Shown here: in pieces, positions 44,333 to 53,947 of the stretch
Position numbering within the stretch: the first letter of the stretch is position 1
Layout: every line of letters begins with the position of its first letter
Source: Ostreococcus mediterraneus
Taxonomy: Eukaryota; Chlorophyta; Mamiellophyceae; Mamiellales; Bathycoccaceae
Length of the DNA stretch: 64,000 nucleotides
NCBI GenBank assembly: GCA_012295225.1
Contig: WMKK01000007.1
Span: 664,605 to 728,604 of the forward strand
Reading direction: 5' to 3'
Translations under genes and position numbers: made by a program
Notes under the pieces: model-generated
What the model was told of the DNA's origin: nothing
The model's database searches: none
What the model saw: only the letters and a program-made list of their open reading frames with translations

Positions 44333-47300
44333 ATGAAATTCGATATCGACGCGCAGCGTCGGGTGATTCTCGAGCACATCGCGCGCGCGGACGCCGCGGC
44401 GGCGCACGCGCGCGCGCGTGAGGATAAGTTTATTCCGAAACCGCGCGTTCGAGACGACGAGGCTGCGCGTGCGCGCGAGAATCCGGACGTGGTGAACGTC
44501 GAGGACGACGACGCGGAAGTTGGGGTGGAGTACGAGCAGTATCAACCGCGGTACGGCGCGATTGAGGGCGGCGAGCACCCCGATGCGGTGGTGGAGACGG
44601 GAACGTTGGCCAAGGTGTCGCCGCCCGAGCCGACGTACGCGCACGCGTTGGGCGACTTGGTACGAAACGGCGCGTTAAGTGCGCTTCAGCTCGAGAGCGT
44701 GACGTATGCGTGCATGAGACACGAGCAGCGGTTGAAGGATGGGTCTCGCGCGGGTTTTTTCTTGGGAGATGGTGCGGGCGTGGGGAAGGGGCGACAGATC
44801 GCGGGGTTGGTGTACGAACATAGACGTAAAGGCGGACGACGCGTGTTGTGGGTGAGCACGAGCGCGGATTTGAAATTCGATGCGGAGCGGGATTTGAATG
44901 ATATGAATGCGGCGCCGGCGATGGCGGTGATTCCCGAAGGCACCGCTGGGTTACCACAAGGGTCGTTGGAGCGTGTTTTAGACGTCGGCGTGGTGTTTTG
45001 TACGTATTCGCTCCTGACGCAGCGTTTGCCCAAGACTCCAAAGAATGCGTCGACTGAGGCGAATTTGCGCGCGATGCTCGTGCCTGGGTCGCGTTTATTG
45101 CAACTCGCGGATTGGTTGAAGGGTGACGAGCACGGACCGTTGATTGTTTTTGATGAATGTCACAAGGCGAAGAATTTAATGAACTCGACTGGCACGCCGA
45201 CCAAGACGGCGTTGGCCGTCGTGGCGTTGCAACTCGTCATTCCCAATGCGCGCGTGTTGTATTGCTCAGCCACGGGAGCGAGCGAACCGAAAAACTTGGC
45301 GTACATGACGCGGCTCGGGCACTTTGGGTTTTCTAGCATGGTGGATATGTTGAGCAAGTTGGAAAAGTCTGGTTTGGGCGCTCTTGAAATTTTCGCGTGC
45401 GGGTTAAAAGCGACTGGTAGTTATCTTTGCCGAACGTTGTCGTACGCTGATGCCGAGTTTGAATTAGTGAATTGTGAAATTGGTCCTGAAATTAAGTTGA
45501 TGTACGATAGAAGCGTGGCGTTTTGGACGATGATGAAGAAGGTTTTCTACGCCGTTGAACTCGCGCGCGGGTACCCAGACGCACAGGCGTGGAAGGGTGC
45601 TCACGGCAAGGACATGGCGGCGCTCATTCGATTGTTCTGGGCCACACATCAACGATTCTTTAGACAAATGTTACTTTGCGCCAAAGTTCCGACGCTCGCT
45701 CGAGCTGCGCTCAAGGCGGTGACTGAAGAAAACTTTGCAGTCGTCATCGGTTTACAGAGCACCGGCGAAGCGAGTCTCGCGCGTATGCACGCAAACGACG
45801 ACGAAGGCGAGGATGAAGACTTTGCCAGTTCTCCAGCTGAAATGCTTACGAACTTTTTGATTAAGAACTTTCCGACTACATCGAGTCAAGCATCTGCCGA
45901 GTCGCAGCAGTTGTGGGATAGTATTCTCACGGATGTCACAGAAGTCGCCATTCGCTGGTGCAGCGCGGAGACGATTGGCGAAGTCATGGCGCGACGTCCA
46001 GCGGGTCGACGTCAAGTTGTCGATGACGACGATTTGAACCAAGGTCCCCGTCCTGGTGCGCGACCGAATGCTGACAATGTTGGTGCTGCCGGTGCTGCTG
46101 CCGGTGCTGCCGCCGGCGCCGGTGCAGCAGATGCGAATGACGACGACGACGAAATCGAGCTCATGGTTGAAAAGTCGCTCGACGAAGTCTTAGCTGAGCG
46201 TATGGAGGCGGCCAAGTTGGCGGGTGATTTCTTTGATTTAACCGAGGATGACATACATCAACGCGCTCGCGCCGGAGCGAGCGAAGCGCAAGTCCGTGCT
46301 ATGGAACAAAAGCACGCGTTACTCGAGGCTGAGGAAAAGGTGCGTCGCGAAAAAATGTTGAACGAAGAACGCGAGCTCGCAGCACGTTTGCAGCAGCAAG
46401 TCAACGGTGTGGCGCAGGTTCCAGCAGCGCCGCAAGCTGTCAATCATCCATCGGCGGAAGACGCGGCGAATGTAGATGCACGACACGAGTCTCCAGCCGC
46501 GGCGCCTCGTAATCCAGGTTCTGCCAGCAAGCGCGCTTCTCCAGCGGGAGGCGTCGACGACGGCGGTGATGGTAATCAGCCGAAGATGTCTCGAAGTGAA
46601 AGCGATGGACCCGCGCCGCCCGCTCGTGGTGCTAAGTCCGTGATCGATCCCGAAATAATTGAGCTTGATCTTTCTGATTCGGATGACTCGGATGAACGAG
46701 ACTTTATGGACAGCGTGCAAAAGCGACGTGCAGACTTTGATCAACAACGTTCGTTACTCGGCGTTGCTGGATCTTCTTCTGGAGCAGCCGCGCGTCATCA
46801 GCAGCCTGGTGCGCCGCCCGTGAAGCCCATGGCGCCTCGCCCACCCGCGCCCGCGCCTCGCCAGGGACCGCAAGTGAACGCGCTCAAGCGTTTGCAGCGG
46901 TTCGTTCGCGAGCGCGATCTGCGTCCGGCTGGAGCTCCAGTCATGCGTGAAGTGAAGCCACAAGTGAAACGCGAAGGTGGAGTTCGCCGCGCTGCCGCCG
47001 CGGCGGCTGCCGCCAACGCCGCCGACGACGACGATGAAGACGATGATTTAGACGACGAAGACGAGGACGAAATGATGGGCAATCCTAATGCTCGGCACGA
47101 AATTGGGGTGGAGAATCAGCACTTGTTACACATCCGCGCGCTCTTGATTCGGGCGGTTGAGTCGCTGCAACTTCCGCCAAATCCTTTGGATAATCTCATC
47201 GGTTTGTGTGGCGGTCACGCAAACGTAGCCGAGATGACGGGTCGCAAATTGCATCAAGTTCGTGATGCCGACGGGAGAGTCACCACTCGAAAGCGTTCCA

Positions 47301-48883
47301 CTGACGAAGCTGTCGCTGGTAAAATGCTCAATCTCAGCGAGCGCAAGAAGTTCCAGGACGGCGATAAACTTATTGCAATTATCTCAGACGCCGCGAGTAC
47401 GGGTATCTCGCTTCAGGCTGACAGACGCGTTCCGAATCAACGACGGCGTTGTCACATGACGCTTGAGCTTCCTTGGAGTGCTGATAAAGCAATTCAGCAG
47501 TTTGGTCGTTCACACCGCGCAAATCAGTCTAGCGCGCCGCTCTATCGCATTCTCATGACACCGTGTGGCGGCGAACGACGATTCGCTTCGAGTGCTGCCA
47601 AACGTCTTCTCTCTCTTGGAGCATTACTCAAAGGCGACAGACGTGCGCTAGGTGCGGGTGAGAATTTGAAAGAGTTTGACATTGATAACATGTATGGATA
47701 CGGTGCTCTGAGACGTATGATTTCTGATATCCGCGGCGACACTGATCCGTTGGACTGCGTCAAATTTCACAATGGCACGTTTGAGCAAGTGAAAGAACTT
47801 ATTTGGCGCGAGCTCATAAACCTCGGACTTGCAGAGATCGATGACCGCGGCAGGCGAACCATTCCTGAAAGATATAAACCGGCGCCGAAGGTTTCGTTGT
47901 TTCTGAACCGCTTGCTTGGCATGCCCATTGATTCTCAAAAGGTGATTTTTGATTACTTTACGCAAACGTTTGAAGGTTACATCAAAGAGCTCAAGACACT
48001 CGGCAAGTTCGATCGAGGCGTTGGAAGCATTCGGGGGAGCTCCGTTGTCGCAGAAGAATGTCACAAAGTTGTCATTCACAAGGATGAGTTGACCGCCGCG
48101 GAGACGACGTGTCGTTTGGTGACGTGTGACGTGGGTTTGACGTACACGCAAGTGCGTGAAATGATGAAGCTCTACGACGCTACACGGGCCGAGAAGTTTC
48201 AAGGAACGCGTCAGCGTGGAATTCATGGATTTTTCATCAGTAAGCATAAGATTGCAGCACTTCGCTGCAATCGTCCACTCGTGTTGTACGCTTCCGAGAT
48301 TCGTCGGCTGCACATCGCGTCGCAGCGTGATTTAACAAATCCGCAGATGAACATCGTTCGTCCAAACTCGATGCACGCGCACAACATGGATCTCGAAAAT
48401 ATCGAAACAAATTACGAACGAATTCCAATGACGAACTTGGCTGATGTGATGCGATTTCGAGAGCTTTGGTCTTTCTGGCACGACTACTTTAGTAAAATTT
48501 GCACGCACGGCCCGTCGTGTTACCAAAACCGAGCGAACCCGGGATCTTGTTCGTACGGTAAACGACACAAGTCTGACGTTCTCGTTTGCGGAGCTGTGCT
48601 GCCCGTGTGGAATGAAATCAACGCAAAATTTCATGTTGTGGAAGTCAATCAGCGCGGTGAAAATAGAGTGCGTCACGTTCAAGTCGTGCGCGCAGAGACG
48701 ACGGCGGGCGAGAAGCTCGTCGGTTTGCGACTTGCCGCCATTCCTGAAGCTGAATACGCAGGATTTGCCGAAAGTTTGCGAATTGAAATTGAGCAATCAA
48801 TCAAAGGTGGTATTCAATACGAAGAGGAGCAGCCTGCTCGCCCTCCACGATGGTATGATGATATGGACATGGATGAATGGTAA
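44333..48883 (+). CDS. SBNO: Strawberry notch (SBNO/FORGETTER1) helicase
   Basis: From the ATG at 44333 (MKFDIDAQRR), 1516 residues. The N-terminal SF2 ATPase lobe starts around LVRNGALSALQLESVTYACM and has motif I GDGAGVGKGR, Ia-like VLWVSTSADL, motif II DECHKAKN and motif III SATGASEP. A disordered acidic/Ala/Pro insert of some 300 residues (about 46030-47080) separates it from lobe 2, which carries ISDAASTGISLQADRR and the motif VI analogue QQFGRSHRANQSS. The C-terminal SBNO-specific domain follows (YGALRRMISDIRGDTDPLD, RFLELW-type segments, VVEVNQRGENRVRHV). Strawberry notch proteins act in the nucleus with chromatin remodellers; plant FGT1 sustains heat-stress gene expression. There is no obvious PHD finger here, unlike plant FGT1. 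Confidence 0.93.
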   Translation: MKFDIDAQRRVILEHIARADAAAAHARAREDKFIPKPRVRDDEAARARENPDVVNVEDDDAEVGVEYEQYQPRYGAIEGGEHPDAVVETGTLAKVSPPEPTYAHALGDLVRNGALSALQLESVTYACMRHEQRLKDGSRAGFFLGDGAGVGKGRQIAGLVYEHRRKGGRRVLWVSTSADLKFDAERDLNDMNAAPAMAVIPEGTAGLPQGSLERVLDVGVVFCTYSLLTQRLPKTPKNASTEANLRAMLVPGSRLLQLADWLKGDEHGPLIVFDECHKAKNLMNSTGTPTKTALAVVALQLVIPNARVLYCSATGASEPKNLAYMTRLGHFGFSSMVDMLSKLEKSGLGALEIFACGLKATGSYLCRTLSYADAEFELVNCEIGPEIKLMYDRSVAFWTMMKKVFYAVELARGYPDAQAWKGAHGKDMAALIRLFWATHQRFFRQMLLCAKVPTLARAALKAVTEENFAVVIGLQSTGEASLARMHANDDEGEDEDFASSPAEMLTNFLIKNFPTTSSQASAESQQLWDSILTDVTEVAIRWCSAETIGEVMARRPAGRRQVVDDDDLNQGPRPGARPNADNVGAAGAAAGAAAGAGAADANDDDDEIELMVEKSLDEVLAERMEAAKLAGDFFDLTEDDIHQRARAGASEAQVRAMEQKHALLEAEEKVRREKMLNEERELAARLQQQVNGVAQVPAAPQAVNHPSAEDAANVDARHESPAAAPRNPGSASKRASPAGGVDDGGDGNQPKMSRSESDGPAPPARGAKSVIDPEIIELDLSDSDDSDERDFMDSVQKRRADFDQQRSLLGVAGSSSGAAARHQQPGAPPVKPMAPRPPAPAPRQGPQVNALKRLQRFVRERDLRPAGAPVMREVKPQVKREGGVRRAAAAAAAANAADDDDEDDDLDDEDEDEMMGNPNARHEIGVENQHLLHIRALLIRAVESLQLPPNPLDNLIGLCGGHANVAEMTGRKLHQVRDADGRVTTRKRSTDEAVAGKMLNLSERKKFQDGDKLIAIISDAASTGISLQADRRVPNQRRRCHMTLELPWSADKAIQQFGRSHRANQSSAPLYRILMTPCGGERRFASSAAKRLLSLGALLKGDRRALGAGENLKEFDIDNMYGYGALRRMISDIRGDTDPLDCVKFHNGTFEQVKELIWRELINLGLAEIDDRGRRTIPERYKPAPKVSLFLNRLLGMPIDSQKVIFDYFTQTFEGYIKELKTLGKFDRGVGSIRGSSVVAEECHKVVIHKDELTAAETTCRLVTCDVGLTYTQVREMMKLYDATRAEKFQGTRQRGIHGFFISKHKIAALRCNRPLVLYASEIRRLHIASQRDLTNPQMNIVRPNSMHAHNMDLENIETNYERIPMTNLADVMRFRELWSFWHDYFSKICTHGPSCYQNRANPGSCSYGKRHKSDVLVCGAVLPVWNEINAKFHVVEVNQRGENRVRHVQVVRAETTAGEKLVGLRLAAIPEAEYAGFAESLRIEIEQSIKGGIQYEEEQPARPPRWYDDMDMDEW

Positions 48884-49044
48884 TAGTCAAGAGTTGCTTT
48901 TGTACGAGTACGGTACTAGAGACTTAAAAGTCTCGTCTGTAAATAGCAAGACAGAGCACATGTATTAGAAAAAAATGAAACATTTGAACAGCAGCAGCAG
49001 CGACAGCAATACATTTTAATAAAAATTTCTACACGATATGATAC

Positions 49045-50553
49045 CTACACGCCCGAGGCGACGGCTTTCGCTGGCACCGCGACGCAGCCTTCGCAATCGC
49101 ATCGAAGAACGACTTTTGCAACGACGTCAGCGCCGTAAGGAATCGTAGTGTGTCCCGTCAGAACCCAGTCACTCGTCTCGTCTCCTTCGCGCTCGAACGT
49201 TTGCGTCGCGAGAAGCGTGGCTCCATTTGTCACCGTTTCCAGGCACGTGAGCGTGGCGACGCCCTTTTCAATCGTGACGTCGACGTCGTTAATTTTAATC
49301 CCCACTGGACGTCTATCGGGCTTGAGCACGGTGTCCCACCCATCAATGCGCGCACCCCGATCGACTAATGGTTTCACCGTACTACTCACATCGCGTTTCG
49401 ACCGACCTTTTGCCCAAATCTGCGACATCGCCTTCTCGTCACCGGCGTCGAGCGCGGCGTAAAACGCTTCGTGAATGCCAATAATCGTGCTCAACTCTGG
49501 CACGTCCGATGGCAACGCCTGCGAGACCGCACTTCGACCGCCACCTCGCGCGGAACTCGACCCTTCACGCGCGGTGAGCTCTTCAAAAGAATCCAACGTC
49601 GCTTTTTTCCACGCCTTTTCAGCGTCTTCATCTTGCTTATTACCCGGCCGATTGCGCGGAAACGTCGACAGCAACACGTCCCAATTCGGACTTCCCACGC
49701 CCGACCCGCGCACGAGCCCGCTCGTGGAAATCGTCAAGTACCCACCCTTCTGTTTCGCGGTGTCTTCCCCAATCAATCGGCGAAAGAAGCCACTCCAATC
49801 GTCATTTCGCGTTGGCCACGCGAGCCATCGTCCCGCGCCGGCGCCCGGCCACGCTTTCACGACGTCCCGCAACAATTCCCAACGTCCAGGCCCAACATCC
49901 GCCACCGCGCCCGCGCCCGCGCCCGCCGTCGAGCGTTCCACGACGGGTACGACTAAAATCCTACTCTGCTCCAACCGCCGTCGATACGGCGTCGCCGCCA
50001 CTAAATCCTTTTCAACTTTGTTCGCATCCCCGTACACGACGGCTATCCTCGCCACGTCGCGCAACGACCCCAAATCAAACATCGTCTCCTCCCGAAACTT
50101 ATTCCGCTGAATCACAACCATTTTCCCCAACGCCAGTTCCCTGCTCAATCGCTTCACCGCGGCGTTGCGCCGACGCACGTCCGCCGTCGCGAACGCCCCG
50201 CACGCGGCCAACGCGACGACATTCTCAATCAACACCCCCGCGCCCCCACCACGCGCGACGTCGCCGACGCTGCTCGGAAGCGACAGAAACAACCCCGCAC
50301 CGAGCGCACCGACGAGCGCCACGCGCGGGTAGAAAAACGGCGCCGTCGCTTCCCACGTCGTCGTCACGATGGCGTCGTAGCGTTCACCCGAAAGCACATC
50401 GGCGCGCGCATTCTCGCCCGCGTCCTCGACGTTCATCGCGCGCGGCGGCGAGGCGCGCGCGCGAGGACGCGCGGCGCGTCGCGCGCCGTGCGCTGGCGCC
50501 CGGCGCGACGTCGATATCGACGACGACGTCGCCGACGACGTCATCAACGTCAT
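49045..50553 (-). CDS. LPA1-like thylakoid protein with C-terminal NTF2/SnoaL-like domain
   Basis: The ATG at 50551-50553 (MTLMTSSATSSS) gives 502 residues; earlier ATGs lie in the divergent gene. The first 40 residues look like a plastid transit peptide. Two hydrophobic spans (YPRVALVGALGAGLFLSLP, VLIENVVALAACGAFATA) lead into a soluble domain resembling the C-terminal part of LPA1: KRLSRELALGKMVVIQ, the stretch RRRLEQSRILVVPVVE and YLTISTSGLVRGSGVGSPNWDVLLSTFP, comparable to the VRRSGRGMPDW block of LPA1. The TPR region of LPA1 is missing. From about residue 365 a SnoaL/NTF2-like domain follows (IHEAFYAALDAGDEKAMSQIWAK, IDGWDTV, TCLETVT). LPA1 assists D1 and PSII assembly; the added domain is unusual. 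Confidence 0.7.
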   Translation of the reverse strand: MTLMTSSATSSSISTSRRAPAHGARRAARPRARASPPRAMNVEDAGENARADVLSGERYDAIVTTTWEATAPFFYPRVALVGALGAGLFLSLPSSVGDVARGGGAGVLIENVVALAACGAFATADVRRRNAAVKRLSRELALGKMVVIQRNKFREETMFDLGSLRDVARIAVVYGDANKVEKDLVAATPYRRRLEQSRILVVPVVERSTAGAGAGAVADVGPGRWELLRDVVKAWPGAGAGRWLAWPTRNDDWSGFFRRLIGEDTAKQKGGYLTISTSGLVRGSGVGSPNWDVLLSTFPRNRPGNKQDEDAEKAWKKATLDSFEELTAREGSSSARGGGRSAVSQALPSDVPELSTIIGIHEAFYAALDAGDEKAMSQIWAKGRSKRDVSSTVKPLVDRGARIDGWDTVLKPDRRPVGIKINDVDVTIEKGVATLTCLETVTNGATLLATQTFEREGDETSDWVLTGHTTIPYGADVVAKVVLRCDCEGCVAVPAKAVASGV

Positions 50554-50581
50554 TGATGAAACTGATGACGCGCAGCGATGA

Positions 50582-51727
50582 ATGACGTCACTCGACGCCG
50601 GCGCTCGCGCGACGCCACCCATGTCCGCGGTTACATCCGCGTCGCACGCCTCGAGCGCGCGCGATGGCATCCGCGCCGCGCGCGCGCCGCGCCACGCGCC
50701 GTCGCGTCGCGCCGTGCGGCGCGTTGGCGCGTCGACGCATCCATGTCTATCCATCGCCATCGACGCTGACGCTGACGCGTCGGACGACGGTAGCGTCGCG
50801 GCGACGACGCCGAGACGCCGCGCGGCGCTCGCGGCGATGCTCGCGGTGTCGTCGGCGTGCGTTGCGCCTCGCGCGGCGCGCGCGGCGGACCGGAGAACGA
50901 TGGTGCAGCGGGAAATCTTACCGTCTGACTTTGAGTCGCTGGAGACGTTTGAGCGCGCGCGCGGCGGTCGAGCGTCGGCGTCGTCGTCGACGGCGGCGAC
51001 GGAGAGCGCGAAGGGGATTCCGATTAATTTACGTTCGTCCGAGGACGACATGGATGAGAATGAGATGAATGTGCTGTATACGACGCCGCCCGAGGCGGAG
51101 CCGGCTGAGGCGAAGTCGGGCGTCGACGTTCGGCGGTGGGCGAGCGCGGCGTTTCAATGGGGATTTATCGGCGCCGTGGCGTATAGCGCGTGGTCTGCGC
51201 AGCGGCGTTCGGATGTGGTGACGAAGAGGCTTGGGTTGGGCGGCATCGCGGCGTCGGCGCTGATTGGGACGTCGTGGAGAGTGACGGCGGATATCGGGAG
51301 AGAAAACGGGACGTGGATGCCGCCGAATTGGGGCGCGAGCGGCGTGCGCTTAATCGTGCCTTTGGCGATTACGTTCAAGGCGAACGGTGTGGCAGAGGTC
51401 ATCGCTACCGGCGCATTTGCGCCGATGAAGTTTGGCGAAGGATCGTGGAGCATCGACGGCGATACGCTTCGATTTAACTTTCCCATGACGGCGCCGACGA
51501 AACGCGGCGACATTGAATTCGGCGAGGAAAAGCTCTATTTTAAAACCCAGGCGTGGGCAAATCAAATGAGTACGAAAGGGCGATTATTGGTGAACCAAAC
51601 GCGATTTGGCTTTCGACGCGAATGGCGTTCGGTGGGTGTGTTTAAATCGGAACCGCTCGTGATTTCACCCGAGGATGAAAACGCCCCCGTTGTCGTTCCA
51701 CCCATGCGCGTGCGCGTGCCGCAGTAA
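50582..51727 (+). CDS. Putative thylakoid-lumen protein with Tat-type bipartite signal
   Basis: 381 residues from the ATG at 50582. Residues 1-75 are a basic transit peptide; then TTPRRRAALAAMLAVSSACVAPRAARA is a twin-arginine signal (RR, hydrophobic core, ARA cleavage site), the standard second half of a lumenal targeting signal. The mature part has a possible membrane helix (FQWGFIGAVAYSAW) and LGLGGIAASALIG, then a beta-rich, probably lipocalin-like or barrel C-terminal domain (GRENGTWMPPNWGASGVRLIVPLAITFKANGVAEV, EGSWSIDGDTLRFNF). I do not recognise the family; the second half resembles plastid proteins of unknown function. Two membrane segments could also leave it in the thylakoid membrane. 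Its start codon is 28 bases from the divergent LPA1-like gene, and both are probably photosynthetic. Confidence 0.65.
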   Translation: MTSLDAGARATPPMSAVTSASHASSARDGIRAARAPRHAPSRRAVRRVGASTHPCLSIAIDADADASDDGSVAATTPRRRAALAAMLAVSSACVAPRAARAADRRTMVQREILPSDFESLETFERARGGRASASSSTAATESAKGIPINLRSSEDDMDENEMNVLYTTPPEAEPAEAKSGVDVRRWASAAFQWGFIGAVAYSAWSAQRRSDVVTKRLGLGGIAASALIGTSWRVTADIGRENGTWMPPNWGASGVRLIVPLAITFKANGVAEVIATGAFAPMKFGEGSWSIDGDTLRFNFPMTAPTKRGDIEFGEEKLYFKTQAWANQMSTKGRLLVNQTRFGFRREWRSVGVFKSEPLVISPEDENAPVVVPPMRVRVPQ

Positions 51728-51799
51728 CAATCGAGAGAATCTGTGCAGTAGTCATTCATTCCATTTACTGTACCTTATGTAGCTATCTAGGTCATAACA

Positions 51800-52348
51800 T
51801 CACTTGCAATTCGCCTCAAACCATTCCTTGAGCTCGAGCACCGTCGTCTCCATGTCATCCGTCGTCTTATTCTCCTTCACCCACACATTCTCGTACGAAT
51901 CCTTCGCCTCCTCCGCGACGACTTGAAAGATATCGCACTCAACATTCTCACGTATCTTACGCTCGCTATACCCACGACTGGCTAACCGATCGTACAAAAC
52001 CGCCGTATCGCTCGCGCACGTCAAACACGCCACCACATCAAACCACCGCTCGGGAAACAGCTCACACGAATGATAATCCATCACGCATCCGCGGTCACCC
52101 GCCTTGGCGAGCTCATCCTCTAAATAATCCAACAGCGCGTCCTCGTCGAGCACGTGCGTGTCCATATCGGCGTCGTACTCGAGGTAAAACTCGTGCGCCT
52201 TGCACACCGCGCCGACATCGATGCGCAACACATCGCCCGCCAATGCCTCCGCCAGCGCGTCCGCGAGCGTGGTTTTCCCAGTTCCAGGCGCGCCGGTGAT
52301 TAACACGAATGGTTTCGTTCGCGACGCGGGCGTGGTTTTCGCCGTCAT
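51800..52348 (-). CDS. FAP7: Adenylate kinase isoenzyme 6 homologue (AK6/FAP7)
   Basis: The ATG at 52346-52348 gives 182 residues, the normal size. P-loop GAPGTGKTTLADALA, the AMP-site region DVGAVCKAHEFYLEYDADMDTHVLDEDALLDYLEDEL, then CVMDYHSCELFPERWFDVVACL, the lid-like SRGYSERKIRENVECDIFQVVAEEAKDSY and a C-terminal acidic helix. All are diagnostic for Fap7/hCINAP. The protein has ATPase and adenylate kinase activity and acts late in 18S rRNA maturation with uS11 and eS26. Its start codon is 47 bases from the divergent metallo-hydrolase. The end is convergent with the lumenal protein, 72 bases apart. Confidence 0.95.
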   Translation of the reverse strand: MTAKTTPASRTKPFVLITGAPGTGKTTLADALAEALAGDVLRIDVGAVCKAHEFYLEYDADMDTHVLDEDALLDYLEDELAKAGDRGCVMDYHSCELFPERWFDVVACLTCASDTAVLYDRLASRGYSERKIRENVECDIFQVVAEEAKDSYENVWVKENKTTDDMETTVLELKEWFEANCK

Positions 52349-52395
52349 GGCGACGTCGTCGCACGGAGGATGCGTCAGTGTGTGACGCGCATGGC

Positions 52396-53883
52396 ATGCA
52401 GCTCCACGGCACGCTCGCGTCGACGCGCGACGCCGACGACGACGCCGCGTGCGTCGTGGACGTCGTAGACGTCGTCGACGACACCCCAGCGCCGCCGTCG
52501 ACGTACGCGCCATCGCCCTTGGCGCGTGTCGCGCGCGCATTCATCGAATTCGCATTCGCATGTCTCGCCGTGGCGTGTCGCGCCGCGCAGCTCGCGCTCG
52601 TTCCTGTGCTCTCAGTGACGCCTGCGTGCGTCGCTCGCGCCGCGCACCGCGGGGCATTTGCGATTGGATACCGCGCGTACGTCGGCGCGCTCGGACGGTG
52701 GTTACATAGGCGCATGATTGCGCACGCGGCGGGGCAAGGGGCAGAGGCGCACGCCAAGGCGGGCGCGCCCGTCGCGTGCGGCTCGAGCGTCATCGTCACA
52801 ATTCCGTTTCTCACGGATAATTATTGCTATTTGATCATCGATGGCGCGACGAGAACGGCGGCGGCGGTTGACCCGGCGGACCCAGAGCGCGTGGCGCGCG
52901 TGGCGGAGAAATTAAAGGTGAGGATTACGTGCGCGCTGACGACGCACAAGCACCACGACCACGCGGGCGGGAACGCGGAGCTCGCGGACATATTGCGCGG
53001 TGACGGCGATGATGGATGCGAGATAAAGGTGTATGGACACGAGAGAGATGCGTGTCACGGTGCGACGGATCGCGCGGAGGATGGTGCGGTGGTGCACGTC
53101 GGGGAGACGCGCGTGCTCGTGACGCACGTGCCGTGCCACACGTTGGGACACGTGACGTACGCGGTGATGGATGCGCGAGCGCCGTGCGGGTCCGAAACCC
53201 TCGAGCACGCGATTGCGATGTTTACGGGTGATGCGATTATCAATGGCGGCGTAGGGGCGTTTTTTCACGGTAATGCCGGGGATTGCTATGATAATTTACA
53301 CGCTCGATTGGCGCCGACGCCCGACGCCTGCTTAATTTTCAGCGGACACGAATACATGGAGATGAATTTGAGATTTGCAAAGATGCTCGACGACGACGAC
53401 GAGATCACCGCGAATGCGTTTTACGCCATACTGCTGCATAGGCACCGAGACTGCGCCACGATGCCGAGTTCGTTTCGCGTAGAACGTCGGCTCAATCCAT
53501 TTTTTCGTTGTCGCGATAGAGCGTATCTCAAACGATTACTCGATAAAAAATTATGGTTTATGGAGCGCAAACGTCGACCGTGGTGGCATCGATACGTTGG
53601 TGCTCAAGGGAGTCGATTGGCGAAGCAGCGCGCGCGAGTGATCGAGCAACATCCGCTCGCGGTGCGCCTTCGAGAAGACGCCGCGTCCGAGTCAGCCGCC
53701 GCTTCGCGCGCCGCCGGCGTGTGCGGCATCGACCTCGTGCAAGAGTTGATGTCGGATTCGTTTGCATCAGGAGCGAGCTTGAAGGAGGGCAACGAGGAGG
53801 AACATGATAATTTTATGCTGTACGCGCGCGCAATGTCCGCGCAAGGGAACGTCAGAGTCGTTCCCGCGGAACTTGTAGGATAG
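52396..53883 (+). CDS. Metallo-beta-lactamase-fold hydrolase, glyoxalase II/PNKD-like, membrane-anchored
   Basis: From the ATG at 52396 the protein is 495 residues. Residues 45-90 contain a hydrophobic segment (ARAFIEFAFACLAVACRAAQLALVPVL), a likely membrane anchor. The hydrolase domain begins IPFLTDNYCYLIID and has the zinc motif THKHHDHAGG, the second-site residues HTLGH and GD (FTGDAIINGG), and HEY near the end, as in hydroxyacylglutathione hydrolases (glyoxalase II). Glyoxalase II hydrolyses S-D-lactoylglutathione. Animal PNKD is the closest architectural match, being a membrane-anchored glyoxalase-II-like protein. A 120-residue C-terminal extension follows the fold and is not usual. The gene is convergent with SBPase, 64 bases apart. 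Confidence 0.85.
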   Translation: MQLHGTLASTRDADDDAACVVDVVDVVDDTPAPPSTYAPSPLARVARAFIEFAFACLAVACRAAQLALVPVLSVTPACVARAAHRGAFAIGYRAYVGALGRWLHRRMIAHAAGQGAEAHAKAGAPVACGSSVIVTIPFLTDNYCYLIIDGATRTAAAVDPADPERVARVAEKLKVRITCALTTHKHHDHAGGNAELADILRGDGDDGCEIKVYGHERDACHGATDRAEDGAVVHVGETRVLVTHVPCHTLGHVTYAVMDARAPCGSETLEHAIAMFTGDAIINGGVGAFFHGNAGDCYDNLHARLAPTPDACLIFSGHEYMEMNLRFAKMLDDDDEITANAFYAILLHRHRDCATMPSSFRVERRLNPFFRCRDRAYLKRLLDKKLWFMERKRRPWWHRYVGAQGSRLAKQRARVIEQHPLAVRLREDAASESAAASRAAGVCGIDLVQELMSDSFASGASLKEGNEEEHDNFMLYARAMSAQGNVRVVPAELVG

Positions 53884-53947
53884 GATGAATAGATGCTGTG
53901 TGTTTCAATTAACAATGGGTAGTAATAGTACCAAGAAATATTCTCAA

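Noticed and set aside
50554-51051. 166-residue N-terminal extension of the LPA1-like protein
   Set aside because: It is antisense to the lumenal-protein gene, with no conserved content.
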